Assembly (NCBI RefSeq): GCF_017742835.1
Contig: NZ_CP072392.1
Location: 1,017,388 to 1,081,387 of the forward strand
From: Aquabacter sp. L1I39
GTDB taxonomy: Bacteria > Pseudomonadota > Alphaproteobacteria > Rhizobiales > Xanthobacteraceae
Reading direction: 5' to 3'
DNA length: 64,000 nucleotides
Shown: piece after piece, positions 1-8,895 of the stretch
Numbering within the stretch: position 1 is the stretch's first letter
Layout: the number at the start of each line of letters is the position of its first letter
Notes under the pieces: model-generated
The model's input: the letters and a program-made list of their open reading frames with translations, nothing else
Database searches by the model: none
Told to the model about the DNA's origin: nothing
Made by a program: the position numbers and the translations under genes

Positions 1-1358
1 TCGTATTCCAGAGAAGAGATCACGCGCGACAGCGCATCGAGCTCCGCCTCCTTCATCACCGCATAGATGCGCCGGTACTCCTCGCCGAAGGCCCGGGCAA
101 TGAAGTCCGACGTCCGGAAGCGGTGGATCGCCTCGCTCATGGAGGGAGACAGACTCTCCGCCTCATGGTCATAGGCATTGCCGCTGAGGGGCGCAGGCGG
201 CTCGATGGCCGCCTCGATCCCCTCCAGCATGCCGGCGAGAATGCCCGCGAGCACGAGATGGGGATGGGCATCCGCCCCGGCGATCCGGTGCTCCAGGCGC
301 TTGGCATTGGGAGGGCCGTTGGGCACCCGCACCGCCACCGAGCGGTTGTCGAAGCCCCAGGTGATGCCGGTCGGCGCGTAACTGCCGGGCACGAGGCGGC
401 GATAGCCGTTAAAGCCCGGGACGAAGAAGAGCAGCGTCTCCGCCATGGTGGCCAGAAGCCCGCCGGCTGCGTGGCGCAGCAGGCGATCACCCTCCCCGCC
501 TTCGCGGGCGAAGGCATTGGCACCGGTCTTGTCCTTCAGGCTCACATGCACATGCATGCCGTTGCCGGCAAAATCCAGCAGGGGCTTGGCCATGAAGGTG
601 GCGCGCAGGCCATGCCGCCGGGCGACGCCATCAATGAGCCGCTTCAACAGGATGGCATCATCCGCCGCCGCCATGGGGTCGGCGCGGTGATAGAGATTGA
701 CCTCGAACTGTCCCGGGGCCGCCTCCGAAATCACCGTGTCCGCGGGGAGCCCTTGGGTGGCTGCCGCCGTGCGCATGTCGTGCAGCACCGGGGCGAAGGC
801 GTCGAGGTCCGACATGGAATACATGTTCTGCCGCGCCTGCCCCGTGGCCGGGAAGACTGGCTCGGGCGGCTGGCCGGGCTCGCCAGGCTTCAGCAGGTAG
901 AATTCCAGCTCGAACGCCACGACCGGCGTCAGTCCCAGCGCCGAAAAGCGCTCGACGATGCGGGCCAGTTGCTGGCGGGGATCGAGAAGCCAGGGGCGGC
1001 CGTCCGGCTCATGCATGGTGATGAGCACTTGCGCCGCCGGGCGCGGAGACCAGGGCACCGGCTTCAGCGTGCCGGGAACGGGCCAGCACAGGCCGTCTTT
1101 GTCGCCGGTCTCCAGGTGAATTTCGGTGGCTTCCACCTCGCAGCCCCAGATATCCAGGCCGAAGATGGACAGGGGAATGGCGACGCCGCTTTCCCAGATC
1201 TTGGCCATGGACTGGCCGGGGATCCATTTCCCGCGGAGCACACCGCTGGTGTCGGGCAGGAGAACCTCAACGATGTCGGGGACACCGTAGGATTGGATGT
1301 AGGATTTCGCCTCGTCTCCGGCCTCAGCCGGGGCCGCGCCCTGCGCGGGTGAAACCAT
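1..1358 (-). CDS. Glutamine synthetase family protein (C-terminus beyond window)
   Basis: ATP-dependent ligase of the GlnA fold, joining glutamate to ammonia or an amine. The frame is still open at base 1, so only the last residues are missing. Visible family motifs are the N-terminal VLLPDTSGVLRGKW (about residues 32-45), FELEFYLLKPG, the metal-binding GNGMHVHVSL, and PGSYAPTGITWG followed by NRSVAVRVP, which holds the substrate and ATP arginines. The pattern resembles GlnA paralogues such as gamma-glutamylpolyamine synthetases more than the housekeeping enzyme, but the substrate cannot be fixed from sequence. I chose ATG 1358 because AGGAGG lies 7 bases upstream. An in-frame ATG at 1433 has only GGAG at poor spacing and would add 25 residues. 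It is divergent from the histidine kinase at 1667. Confidence 0.88.
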   Translation of the reverse strand, partial: MVSPAQGAAPAEAGDEAKSYIQSYGVPDIVEVLLPDTSGVLRGKWIPGQSMAKIWESGVAIPLSIFGLDIWGCEVEATEIHLETGDKDGLCWPVPGTLKPVPWSPRPAAQVLITMHEPDGRPWLLDPRQQLARIVERFSALGLTPVVAFELEFYLLKPGEPGQPPEPVFPATGQARQNMYSMSDLDAFAPVLHDMRTAAATQGLPADTVISEAAPGQFEVNLYHRADPMAAADDAILLKRLIDGVARRHGLRATFMAKPLLDFAGNGMHVHVSLKDKTGANAFAREGGEGDRLLRHAAGGLLATMAETLLFFVPGFNGYRRLVPGSYAPTGITWGFDNRSVAVRVPNGPPNAKRLEHRIAGADAHPHLVLAGILAGMLEGIEAAIEPPAPLSGNAYDHEAESLSPSMSEAIHRFRTSDFIARAFGEEYRRIYAVMKEAELDALSRVISSLEY

Positions 1359-1666
1359 CAGGGGGGCCTCCTGAGCCCCAGCCTGCGCTTCAGGTGCACC
1401 CTGAAGAAGGCGACTGCGTTCTGGAACCTGCATGATACTCCATCGACCAATTGAGCCCGCTCATAGGAGCATATCGGATGCTTACGGACAAGCTATAGCT
1501 TTATCTGACCTTATCTGCACCGCGCCTTTATTTTCGCCGTACCGTTGCGCTATCGCGGGACAGAGATTTCTTATAGAGAGAAGAACAGGAATCAAAATCG
1601 CGTCCTTCATTCTTGTCCATCTTCCGATCATCACCCTTCTCACCTGTCCGAGGCTGGACGACCTGA
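1359..1666. promoter_or_regulatory. Divergent intergenic region with small symmetric motifs
   Basis: Non-coding stretch between the divergent glutamine-synthetase-like gene and the histidine kinase gene, less GC-rich than its flanks. It holds a perfect 12-base palindrome AAGCTATAGCTT (1490-1501), directly followed by a direct repeat TTATCTG at 1501-1507 and 1511-1517, ten bases apart (one helical turn). Such spacing is typical of protein binding sites, but I do not recognise the motif. No clear terminator or RNA gene is seen. Confidence 0.35.
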
Positions 1667-3169
1667 ATGGCCGCCCCTTCCGCGCAGCTTCCCAAGCGCG
1701 CCATCTTTCTGAGCCAGCCGGTGCTGCTTGGGCTTGGCTTTGCCATGCTCATCGCCATCAGCTCCGCCTCCATCTTCCTTGTGAACCGGGCGCGCGACGA
1801 CTCCAACAAGGTCGCTCATACGCTCAAGGTTGAGAACAGCCTGTCCGAAGTGCGGGTGATGATCCGCCGGGCGGAGAGTTCTGAGCGCGGCTATCTGCTG
1901 ACCGGCCGCGACAGCTTTCTTGAGGTCTTCGACCGGGCGGTGGACGATATCGAGCCGGCGCTGGAAACCCTTTCACAGCTCACGGCCGACAATCCCAACC
2001 AGGGCGCGCGGATCAGCAGGCTCGTCCCCATGGTGCGGGAGAAAGTGGCGGAGCTGACCCAGACCGTCGCCTTGCGAAAAGCCGGTCGGACGGACGAGGC
2101 GCTGGCCGTGGTGGAAGCCGGCCGGGGCGAAGCCCTGATGCGGGACATGTCCACCCTCATTTCGGAAATGCGGAGCGAAGAGGAAGCGCTTCTTGCCTCC
2201 CGCACCGCCGCCTCCAATGCCACGGCCACCTGGCTGATGGTGATGAACATCATCGGCGTGCTGGGCATCCTCATCATCGCCGCCCTGTCCATGCTGCTCG
2301 TGCGTCGCAATACGGAAGAGCTGCGCCTCGCCCACCGGGATCTGGAACGTGCCAACGCCTCCCTGGAGCAGCGGGTTCGGGAGCGCACGGCGGATCTGGA
2401 AGAAGCCAATAACGAGATCCAGAGCTTCGCTTATATCGTGAGCCACGATTTGCGCTCGCCGCTCGTTAACATCATGGGCTTTACCAGCGAGCTGGAGGCC
2501 ATGCGGACCGACCTGTTCGACCGCCTGGCAGCCTTGCGCCTGCAAGCCGGCGGGAAGGTGGACGAGGATGCCGACCTGGCCGCCGACTTCGAAGAGGCCT
2601 TCGGCTTCATCAAGGCGTCCATCGTGAAGATGGATCGCCTGATCAAGGCGATCCTGGAACTCTCCCGGCAAGGCCGAGCCGAATTCCACCCCACGGCTGT
2701 GGATGTCCGGGGGCTCGTCACCGGCATTGCCGAGACCATGGCCCACCAATTGATCGAGCGCGACGCCCGCATCGACGTGGCGCAATTGCCGGACGTAATT
2801 TCCGACCGAATGGCACTCGAACAGGTCTTCACCAACCTGATCGACAATGCGGTGAAATACCTGCGCTCCGACGTGCCCGGCCGCATTTCCGTGTCGGCGC
2901 TGGAAACGCCGGGCTACGTCACCTTCCTGGTCTCGGATAACGGGCGCGGCATTGCGGCCGAAGATCGCGGCCGGGTGTTCGAGCTCTTCCGGCGCTCGGG
3001 CCCGCAGGACAAGCCGGGCGAAGGCATCGGCCTTGCCCATGTGCGCTCACTGGTGCGACGCATGGGCGGTTCGATCGTGCTTGAATCCCAGTTGGGTGAA
3101 GGAACAACCTTCAAGATTACCGTGCCGCGCGTTCTGGCGCCGCAGAGCAAGGGGAACGACAATGGTTGA
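1667..3169 (+). CDS. CHASE3-domain sensor histidine kinase
   Basis: Membrane-bound sensor kinase of 500 residues. Transmembrane segment about 17-39, extracytoplasmic CHASE3 domain about 41-180 (with the typical ESSERGYLLTG segment), second transmembrane segment about 188-212, a coiled coil about 213-250, then HisKA. The phospho-accepting histidine is H260 in IVSHDLRSPLVN. The C-terminal ATPase domain shows the N box (DNAVKY), G1 (DNGRGI), F box (FELFRR) and G2 (GEGIGLAHV). The dimerisation helix pair carries an unusually long linker, as in phytochrome-like kinases. The stop overlaps the start of the response regulator gene that follows, so the two are translationally coupled and are likely cognate partners. 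The signal is unknown. Confidence 0.9.
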   Translation: MAAPSAQLPKRAIFLSQPVLLGLGFAMLIAISSASIFLVNRARDDSNKVAHTLKVENSLSEVRVMIRRAESSERGYLLTGRDSFLEVFDRAVDDIEPALETLSQLTADNPNQGARISRLVPMVREKVAELTQTVALRKAGRTDEALAVVEAGRGEALMRDMSTLISEMRSEEEALLASRTAASNATATWLMVMNIIGVLGILIIAALSMLLVRRNTEELRLAHRDLERANASLEQRVRERTADLEEANNEIQSFAYIVSHDLRSPLVNIMGFTSELEAMRTDLFDRLAALRLQAGGKVDEDADLAADFEEAFGFIKASIVKMDRLIKAILELSRQGRAEFHPTAVDVRGLVTGIAETMAHQLIERDARIDVAQLPDVISDRMALEQVFTNLIDNAVKYLRSDVPGRISVSALETPGYVTFLVSDNGRGIAAEDRGRVFELFRRSGPQDKPGEGIGLAHVRSLVRRMGGSIVLESQLGEGTTFKITVPRVLAPQSKGNDNG

Positions 3170-3599
3170 GCATGTCTCCATCGTGATGATCGAGGACGAT
3201 GAAGGCCACGCCCGCCTGATCGAGAAGAACATCCGCCGGGCCGGGGTGATGAACGAGATCACGCCGTTCCGGGACGGAACCAGCGCCATCCGCCACCTGT
3301 TCGGCCCGGATGGAACGGGCGCCGTGAATGCGGGGAAGGCCATCCTCGTCCTGCTCGATCTCAACCTGCCAGACATGACCGGCGTCGACATCCTCAAGCG
3401 CATCAAGGAAAACGAGCATCTCAAGCGCTCCCCGGTCGTGGTGCTCACCACCACCGACGACAAGCGGGAAATCCAGCGCTGCTACGACCTGGGCGCCAAT
3501 GTCTATGTAACGAAGCCGGTCAACTACGAGAACTTCGCCAATGCGATCCGACAGCTTGGCCTGTTCTTCTCCGTGATCCAGGTTCCCGAGGCAAAATGA
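3162..3599 (+). CDS. Single-domain response regulator (Rcp1/CheY-like)
   Basis: A stand-alone receiver domain of 145 residues with no output domain. The acidic pocket E11-D12-D13, the phospho-acceptor D66 in LLDLNLPDMTG, the switch threonines in VVLTTTDD and the conserved lysine in YVTKPV are all present, so it should be phosphorylated normally. It is close in pattern to receivers that partner phytochrome-type kinases. ATG 3162 overlaps the kinase stop codon by eight bases, and the gene ends nine bases before the next start, so all three form one operon. Expected role: a phosphotransfer shuttle or a protein-interaction output. Confidence 0.9.
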   Translation: MVEHVSIVMIEDDEGHARLIEKNIRRAGVMNEITPFRDGTSAIRHLFGPDGTGAVNAGKAILVLLDLNLPDMTGVDILKRIKENEHLKRSPVVVLTTTDDKREIQRCYDLGANVYVTKPVNYENFANAIRQLGLFFSVIQVPEAK

Positions 3600-3608
3600 T
3601 GTGGCATC

Positions 3609-4748
3609 ATGGCCATGACTGACAGTTCACGGGTGGAGGCGACCATCGGCAGCGAGGCGGCGGAGCCCACCGGAGGCAAAGGCGAGGAGCCCGCGCGACG
3701 TCGGGTCCTGTACATCGATGACGATCCGGGCTTGTCCAGTCTCGTACGCCGAAAGCTGGAGCGCCTCGGCTATGCCGTAGAGACGGCGTCATCCGGCACG
3801 GCGGGTGTTGCACGCGTTGCCGTCGGCGGCATTGATGTCGTGGCGCTCGACCATTTCATGCCCGGCCAGGACGGACTGGCGACGCTGGCGGACATTCGCC
3901 GCCTGCCCGATCCCCCCCCTGTGGTCTATGTCACGGGAACGCAGGAGAGCCGTGTCGCCGTTGCCGCCCTCAAAGCCGGCGCGGTCGATTATGTCATCAA
4001 GGAAGTCCAGAGCGATTTCATCGAACTGCTCCGCTCGGCCATCGACGCGGCCATGGAGACGGTGCGCATGCGCCGCGCCCATGAGGCTGCCGAGGCGGAG
4101 ATCCGCGCCGCCCGCGACCGTTTCGAGGCGCTGGCCGCCGAGCGGGCCTTGCTGCTGCGAGAGATGAACCACCGGGTCGGCAATTCCCTGCAGATCATCG
4201 TCTCCCTGCTGCATGTGCAGGCCAGCGCCACCGACAATGAGGAGGTGCAGGACGCCCTGCAGTCCGCCCGCGGGCGCGTCGCCGCGGTGGCCCAGGTGCA
4301 CCGGCGGCTTTACACGTCCGAGGACGTGGCCAGCGTCGCCCTTGACCAATATCTCGCCGCCCTGGCGGAGGACCTGCAGGTCTCCGCCCGGCATGGCGAA
4401 ATGGGCGTGACGCTGGAAGTGCGTTCCGATGCCCTGGAAATCGATCCAGATCGCGCAGTGGCCATCGGCGTGATCGTCACCGAATTGGTGATCAATGCCT
4501 CGAAATACGCCTATCCCAGCGGCTCTGGCCCGGTTCGCGTCGACTTGGCCCACGCGGACGGGGAGGTGCGGCTGGATGTGTCAGACGAGGGCATCGGCAT
4601 GCCCCAGGAGCAGAAGGGCACGGGCCTCGGCAACCGCATCGTGCGCGCCATGGCGGCCAAGCTCGGGGCGAACTTGGCCTTTCTCTCGGCCTCACCGGGC
4701 ACGTGCGTGCGCCTCTCCTTCCCGCTGCGACCGGAAGGCCGAAGCTGA
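3609..4748 (+). CDS. Receiver-HWE/HisKA_2 hybrid histidine kinase
   Basis: Soluble protein of 379 residues joining an N-terminal receiver (about 32-150) to a C-terminal HWE/HisKA_2-type kinase. In the receiver, D37-D39 and the phospho-acceptor D81 (in ALDHFMPGQDG) are intact, as are the switch threonine in VYVTGTQ and the lysine in YVIKE. A short coiled coil (about 155-185) leads to the dimerisation motif LLLREMNHRVGNSLQ with H188 as the likely phosphorylated histidine. The ATPase domain has VTELVINASKYAY (N box) and DEGIGMP (G1). Having the receiver in front lets an upstream kinase control this kinase's activity. No membrane segments. It ends 25 bases from the convergent rhodanese gene. Confidence 0.88.
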   Translation: MAMTDSSRVEATIGSEAAEPTGGKGEEPARRRVLYIDDDPGLSSLVRRKLERLGYAVETASSGTAGVARVAVGGIDVVALDHFMPGQDGLATLADIRRLPDPPPVVYVTGTQESRVAVAALKAGAVDYVIKEVQSDFIELLRSAIDAAMETVRMRRAHEAAEAEIRAARDRFEALAAERALLLREMNHRVGNSLQIIVSLLHVQASATDNEEVQDALQSARGRVAAVAQVHRRLYTSEDVASVALDQYLAALAEDLQVSARHGEMGVTLEVRSDALEIDPDRAVAIGVIVTELVINASKYAYPSGSGPVRVDLAHADGEVRLDVSDEGIGMPQEQKGTGLGNRIVRAMAAKLGANLAFLSASPGTCVRLSFPLRPEGRS

Positions 4749-4772
4749 CGGCAAGGGCGGCGTCGCGTCCGC

Positions 4773-5114
4773 TCAGCCCTTGATGGTCTCGAAGCCCGCA
4801 TCCTTCCACCCGAGAATGCCGCCCTGCATGTGCTCCATATAGGGCAGGCCCGCAGCCTGGGCGAGTGCCGCCGCCTTCTGCGAGCGCTGGCCGGAACGGC
4901 AGGAAAAAACGAGACGCTTCCCCTCCGGGTCCGGCAGTCCGGGCGGATCAAAGCTGTTCAAAGGCATGTTGACCGCGCCGGGAATGCGCTCGGCCGCGAT
5001 CTCGTTCGGCTCCCGAACATCCACGAGAATCACGCTGCCATCCTCCAGACCCTTGCGCACCTCCTCGGGGGTCAGGTTGACGATTCGGCCCCCGAACGGA
5101 TTGAACTCACTCAT
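4773..5114 (-). CDS. Rhodanese-like sulfurtransferase
   Basis: Small single-domain rhodanese of 113 residues. The active-site loop SCRSGQRSQ carries the persulfide-forming cysteine C72, preceded by the usual ILVDVREPNE and IPGAVNMP segments. These proteins move sulfane sulfur to acceptors such as cyanide, thiols or cofactor pathways; the acceptor here is not known. ATG 5114 is chosen because GGAGG lies 8 bases upstream. The longer in-frame reading to 5198 would add 28 residues of Cys- and Gly-rich sequence with no family match. Single-gene unit, convergent with the kinase fusion gene. Confidence 0.9.
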   Translation of the reverse strand: MSEFNPFGGRIVNLTPEEVRKGLEDGSVILVDVREPNEIAAERIPGAVNMPLNSFDPPGLPDPEGKRLVFSCRSGQRSQKAAALAQAAGLPYMEHMQGGILGWKDAGFETIKG

Positions 5115-5502
5115 CTGCACGCCTCCGGAAATGCTGTGCACCGTGCCCAAGCCACGCCCGCAAGGCAAGCATAGCCTTGCGCCACCGGGCTCCGCCACCG
5201 CGGCGCGGCATGGAAAGGGACGCGGCTCCTGCGTCAGATCACGCGCCCGTGAACTCAGCTGGTGTGCGCCAGGCCCTATCCATCTAATTCCCTTTAAATT
5301 TCATGTTTTTAGTCAAAATCGAAAGCGACAGCTTAACTGAGGAGCAGTGCAGAGGCGGCCGCCTTCAATGTCACTTTAATACCTCCATTGGCGGCGTGAA
5401 GGGCATTTGCTCATCTGCCGTTCATGTTCGCCCGACTAGCTTTGGGAAGCGTCGCACAAGGTTCCACCGGTATCCCGGAAGGGTGCCCAGTGGAGCTTGA
5501 CG
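5115..5502. other. Intergenic stretch, no gene recognised
   Basis: About 390 bases between the divergent rhodanese and glycine-zipper genes. The middle part (about 5280-5340) is AT-rich and probably carries promoters, but no convincing -35/-10 pair or dyad could be assigned. Short open frames exist but lack ribosome binding sites and family features. Confidence 0.4.
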
Positions 5503-5820
5503 ATGCGGAAGCGGATTTTAGCCATGGCGCTCATGGTGAGCTGCCTTCCAGTTTCGACCCACGCGCAGGACGACGTGGCTGCGGGCGCTGTGATGGGGGG
5601 CATAACCGGGGCGATCATTGGCGGGGCGATTTCGGGGGATGCGAGGGGTGCGGCGGCAGGTGCTGTGATCGGCGGAGCAACCGGAGCGATCATGGGCGGT
5701 GCACTGAACCCAGAGCAACAAAGGGCTTTTTATTTCTGGAACAGGGGTCGTTGCTATTACAGCGATCCCAGCGGTCAGGTGATGACCGTACCGAAGGGTT
5801 ATTGCCAATCGAGCTATTGA
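5503..5820 (+). CDS. Exported glycine-zipper small protein
   Basis: 105 residues with a clear Sec signal peptide (positive MRKR start, hydrophobic core, cleavage near THA-QD around residue 23). It is followed by about 45 residues of repeated Gly/Ala glycine-zipper sequence (AAGAVMGGITGAIIGGA, then AAGAVIGGATGAIMGGA), and a C-terminal tail with two cysteines (CYY, YCQ). The family is of the 17-kDa-antigen/YMGG outer-membrane type; function is undefined, probably envelope association. ATG 5503 has GGAG seven bases upstream; TTG 5497 is also in frame but less likely. A strong terminator follows, so it is a single transcript. Confidence 0.72.
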   Translation: MRKRILAMALMVSCLPVSTHAQDDVAAGAVMGGITGAIIGGAISGDARGAAAGAVIGGATGAIMGGALNPEQQRAFYFWNRGRCYYSDPSGQVMTVPKGYCQSSY

Positions 5821-5855
5821 TCGGTTTCGTTCCCCCGCACGGTTCCGATCAGTGG

Positions 5856-5887
5856 AAAGGCGTCGACGAAAGTCGACGCCTTTTTTT
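5856..5887 (+). terminator. Rho-independent terminator
   Basis: Perfect 12-base stem AAAGGCGTCGAC / GTCGACGCCTTT closed by a GAAA tetraloop and running into seven T residues (5881-5887). It is the cleanest intrinsic terminator in the window and ends the glycine-zipper gene. Confidence 0.93.
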
Positions 5888-5978
5888 CTGGATGCCGGAT
5901 CCGAATCGGCGCCCCCGCACGCACGCATTGCGGCACCCGCCGGATGCCAAGCCTTCGCGCCTGCATTAAGCTTGTGCC

Positions 5979-6914
5979 ATGCAGCGTTCCTTGTCCCCGA
6001 TTCCCAGCCTTGACGACCTCCGCTCTGGCGGAAAGCGCACGGTTGCCCGCGCGCTCGCCGCGGTGGAAACCGCGCGCGGCGCCACCGAACTCACCGCTCT
6101 CCTCGATGCCGCTGTCCAGGCGGCGCGCGCCCACGTGCTGGGCCTCACCGGCCCGCCCGGCGTGGGCAAGTCCACGCTCACCAATGCCCTCGTGCGCCAG
6201 GCGCGCGCCGCGGGAGAGACCATCGCTGTGCTGGCAGTCGACCCCTCGTCCCGCCGTACCGGCGGCGCGCTCTTGGGGGACCGCGCCCGCATCCAGACCG
6301 ATCCGGAAGACCGTGGCGTCTTCGTGCGCTCCATGGCCGCCCGCGACCGGCTGGGCGGGCTTTCCGACGATGCGGTGGCGGCGGTGGCCCTGCTGCGGGC
6401 GGTGTATGACCGGGTCATCGTGGAGACGGTAGGCGTCGGCCAATCGGAGGCCGACATCGACCTCGTCGCCGACACGGTGGTGCTCTGCATCCAGCCGGCG
6501 TCGGGCGACAGCCTCCAGTTCATGAAGGCCGGCGTCATGGAATTGCCGGACATCATTGTGGTGACCAAGGCGGACATGACCGAGATGGCGCGCCGGGCGG
6601 CGGCGGACGTGATGGGCGCGCTCTCGCTCACCGGTAGCGGTGGTGGCTGGCAGGTGCCCGTGATCCGCCTCTCGGCCGCCACGGGAGAGGGCCTCGCTGC
6701 CTTTGCCGATTCGGTGCGGGATCATCAGACCTATCTTGCGGATGGCGATCGCGCGGCAAGCCGGCGCACCGCCCAGGAAGCGCGCTGGGTGGAGGAAGCG
6801 ATCCGCGTCCGCTTCGGCACGGAGGGACTGGCGCGCGCCCGCCGCCTGCTGCCGCCCACCGGTGGCCCCTTCACCCGGGAGGCCGCTTTCGCGGCGCGCT
6901 TAACCACCCCGTAA
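5979..6914 (+). CDS. meaB: MeaB/ArgK-type G3E GTPase
   Basis: GTPase of 311 residues that acts as chaperone and repair factor of adenosylcobalamin-dependent methylmalonyl-CoA mutase or related mutases. P-loop GPPGVGKS at 58-65, the VDPSSRRTGGALLGDR switch region typical of MeaB (about 80-95), the DxxG-like ETVGVGQSE, and the base-recognition segment VVTKADM. Length is usual for the family. No mutase gene is adjacent, so its client must lie elsewhere. The start ATG 5979 follows a terminator and has no strong ribosome binding site. Confidence 0.9.
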   Translation: MQRSLSPIPSLDDLRSGGKRTVARALAAVETARGATELTALLDAAVQAARAHVLGLTGPPGVGKSTLTNALVRQARAAGETIAVLAVDPSSRRTGGALLGDRARIQTDPEDRGVFVRSMAARDRLGGLSDDAVAAVALLRAVYDRVIVETVGVGQSEADIDLVADTVVLCIQPASGDSLQFMKAGVMELPDIIVVTKADMTEMARRAAADVMGALSLTGSGGGWQVPVIRLSAATGEGLAAFADSVRDHQTYLADGDRAASRRTAQEARWVEEAIRVRFGTEGLARARRLLPPTGGPFTREAAFAARLTTP

Positions 6915-7043
6915 GCTTAATGGGCGATTTTCGTCCCATGCCGCCGACGCCCCCTGGACATACCGGCGAGGGCGTCGGCAGCGGGCGCGCGACTGACGGC
7001 ATCCCGCCGTCGGGGGCAAGGGGCGCCCTGGCGATCGAGGACA

Positions 7044-8240
7044 ATGGCCATGCCGGCTCCTTCTGCGCTGCGGAAGTCCGCCCGCCTGCTCACTCCGGCC
7101 GCTTGCGCGCTGGCTCTCTTCCTGGTGCCCGCCGCAGGTCGAGCCCAGAGCCTGCCTTCCGACGCCTTCCTCTCCCGCTCCGCCGCGGACAGGGCTCAGC
7201 CCGGCCTCCTCGCAGGCCCTATGCGGGCCTTGCGCGTGGCAACGCTGGAGTGGCAGGACCTGCCCGCCTCGCTTGGCGATGGCCCCGTTTCGACCACACC
7301 CGCAGAGGTGTTTCCCCCGCCTCTGGTGCTGGGCACGCTCACCAAGGGCACCGAGGCAGCTGCGCCTGCCGATGTGCCGGAGCCGGCATCGCCGGATCTG
7401 TTCGGCCCCGAGCCGGTGGCCACCACCGCCTATCTGGAAGTGGCCCTCGACACGCTGCTGACCCTGCCGGGGCTGGTGGACGACACCGCCGAGGACCCGC
7501 TTGCGGTCGCGGAAGGCGAGGCACCCGGCCACACGGGACCTGACATCTCCGAGGCCGACGTCCCAACCGAAGCGACCGATCCGGACAAGCCGGGTGTTGC
7601 CGCCGAGGATCCCGCGTCCAGCGATGCGGAAACCCAATTGGCCGCCCTGATGGATTCCTGGGGCGCCGACCAGCCGGTGCAGCGGGATGCCAGCCTGATC
7701 TTCGGCCGCGACACCCGCCTCTTCCCGGCCCTCGCCTTCCAGCATGCGGAAGGCGAGGAGACCGAGGGCGAGCCGGCGGAGACGGGCGGCATCGTCACCC
7801 CCGCCATGCGCCTCAACCTTATGGGTACCGAGCGGGCGCAGGCGGAGAAGTGCCTGGCCGAGGCCATCTATTATGAGAGCCGGGGCGAACCCAAGCGCGG
7901 CCAGATTGCCGTGGCGCAGGTGATCATGAACCGGGTCTTCTCCGGCTATTATCCTGCCGATGTGTGCAAGACGGTGTACCAGAACGCTCACCGGCGCCTT
8001 GCCTGCCAGTTCACCTTCGCCTGCGACGACGTGCCGGACGTGATCCGCGAACCGGACATGTGGGTCCAGGCCAAGCAGATTTCCGCCGACATGCTGGATG
8101 GCAAGCTGTGGCTGCCCAGTGTCGGCCGCGCCACCCACTATCATGCCTATTGGGTGCACCCGCGCTGGGTACGCGAAATGAGAAAGCTCGACAAGATTGG
8201 TGTGCACACCTTCTACCGGCCGCAACGTTGGGGCAGTTGA
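7044..8240 (+). CDS. SleB-like cell wall hydrolase (Hydrolase_2)
   Basis: 398-residue exported protein. A signal peptide (about 1-35, hydrophobic core [12 protein letters not shown], cleavage near GRA-QS) is followed by a long acidic, Pro/Ala-rich low-complexity linker (about 40-265). The catalytic SleB/CwlJ domain starts at about 267: [14 protein letters not shown] with the presumed catalytic glutamate, then VAQVIMNRV, and the CQFTFACD segment. This domain cleaves peptidoglycan between N-acetylmuramate and N-acetylglucosamine. In non-sporulating alphaproteobacteria it probably has a role in wall remodelling. ATG 7050 is an alternative start with better spacing from GAGG (7037-7040). Confidence 0.85.
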   Translation: MAMPAPSALRKSARLLTPAACALALFLVPAAGRAQSLPSDAFLSRSAADRAQPGLLAGPMRALRVATLEWQDLPASLGDGPVSTTPAEVFPPPLVLGTLTKGTEAAAPADVPEPASPDLFGPEPVATTAYLEVALDTLLTLPGLVDDTAEDPLAVAEGEAPGHTGPDISEADVPTEATDPDKPGVAAEDPASSDAETQLAALMDSWGADQPVQRDASLIFGRDTRLFPALAFQHAEGEETEGEPAETGGIVTPAMRLNLMGTERAQAEKCLAEAIYYESRGEPKRGQIAVAQVIMNRVFSGYYPADVCKTVYQNAHRRLACQFTFACDDVPDVIREPDMWVQAKQISADMLDGKLWLPSVGRATHYHAYWVHPRWVREMRKLDKIGVHTFYRPQRWGS

Positions 8241-8367
8241 GATATCCCCCCGCGCAGCCTCAAGCCGGAAATAATCCGTTTTACTTCATTGATTTTTCTA
8301 CTGAACTTCTCTCTCCGCAGGAGAGCGCGGGTGGCGATGACATCTCCGTCTCCCAAAGGCCGGCGAC

Positions 8368-8809
8368 GTGGGGACCGCGGGCAGGCTCACATTTGAGCCG
8401 AGCCTCGGCTTCGACTGGTACCGCCTGATCCGCTGCGTTTTCCTTGAAGCCGGTGCGGGGGCGGCTGGGCTGAATGTGGGATCGCAGACCATCGATCTCA
8501 TCGTGCCATCCGTGGGCGTGCACCAGTCGACCCTGATCGATGCCGGGGCCTTCACGCTCACGCCGGAACTGAGCGCCCGCCACTATTGCAGGCGACACCC
8601 GTGTCGGCGCCACCGCCCGCCTGATCGGTGCGCCAGGCCTGTCCTTTACGGTGACGGGACCGGGCCTGGGGCGGAACATCGGCGTGCTGGCCGCCGGTCT
8701 GCCGGCGCAGCGGAGCAGCAACCTGAAGGTGCCGGCGCAATATGAGCTGCAGGTTGCCGATGAGCTGACCGCACAGAGCGTCTCGCTCGGCCTGCGAAAT
8801 ACGTGGTGA
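8368..8809 (+). pseudogene. Remnant of an autotransporter beta-barrel domain, frameshifted
   Basis: The stretch reads like the last part of an autotransporter outer-membrane barrel, split over two frames. From 8368 the frame gives RLTFEPSLGFDWYRL, GAGAAGLNVGSQTIDL and LTPELSAR. At about 8588 the reading moves to the next frame, giving GDTRVGATARLIGAPGLS and ending at 8807-8809 with QSVSLGLRNTW. The final aromatic residue and alternating pattern are typical of a terminal barrel strand. No signal peptide or passenger is found upstream, so the gene is both truncated at its 5' end and frameshifted. The family assignment is my reading of the pattern, not a search result. Confidence 0.5.
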
Positions 8810-8848
8810 AGACGCCACGCGCCCCCATGATGGACCCGTGAAACGCAG

Positions 8849-8872
8849 ACGGCCCGGCTTGCGCCGGGCCGT
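8849..8872 (-). terminator. Hairpin terminator downstream of maeB
   Basis: Perfect 10-base stem ACGGCCCGGC / GCCGGGCCGT with a four-base loop, 24 bases past the maeB stop. No T-run, so efficiency is uncertain. The core CCCGGC-N4-GCCGGG recurs at 35118 and 39827. Confidence 0.65.
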
Positions 8873-8895
8873 TGCAGGTTCCAGATCCCATGCGG

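Noticed and set aside
5303..5500. 65-codon open frame upstream of the glycine-zipper gene
   Set aside because: No ribosome binding site and a basic, irregular sequence; it lies in the presumed promoter region.
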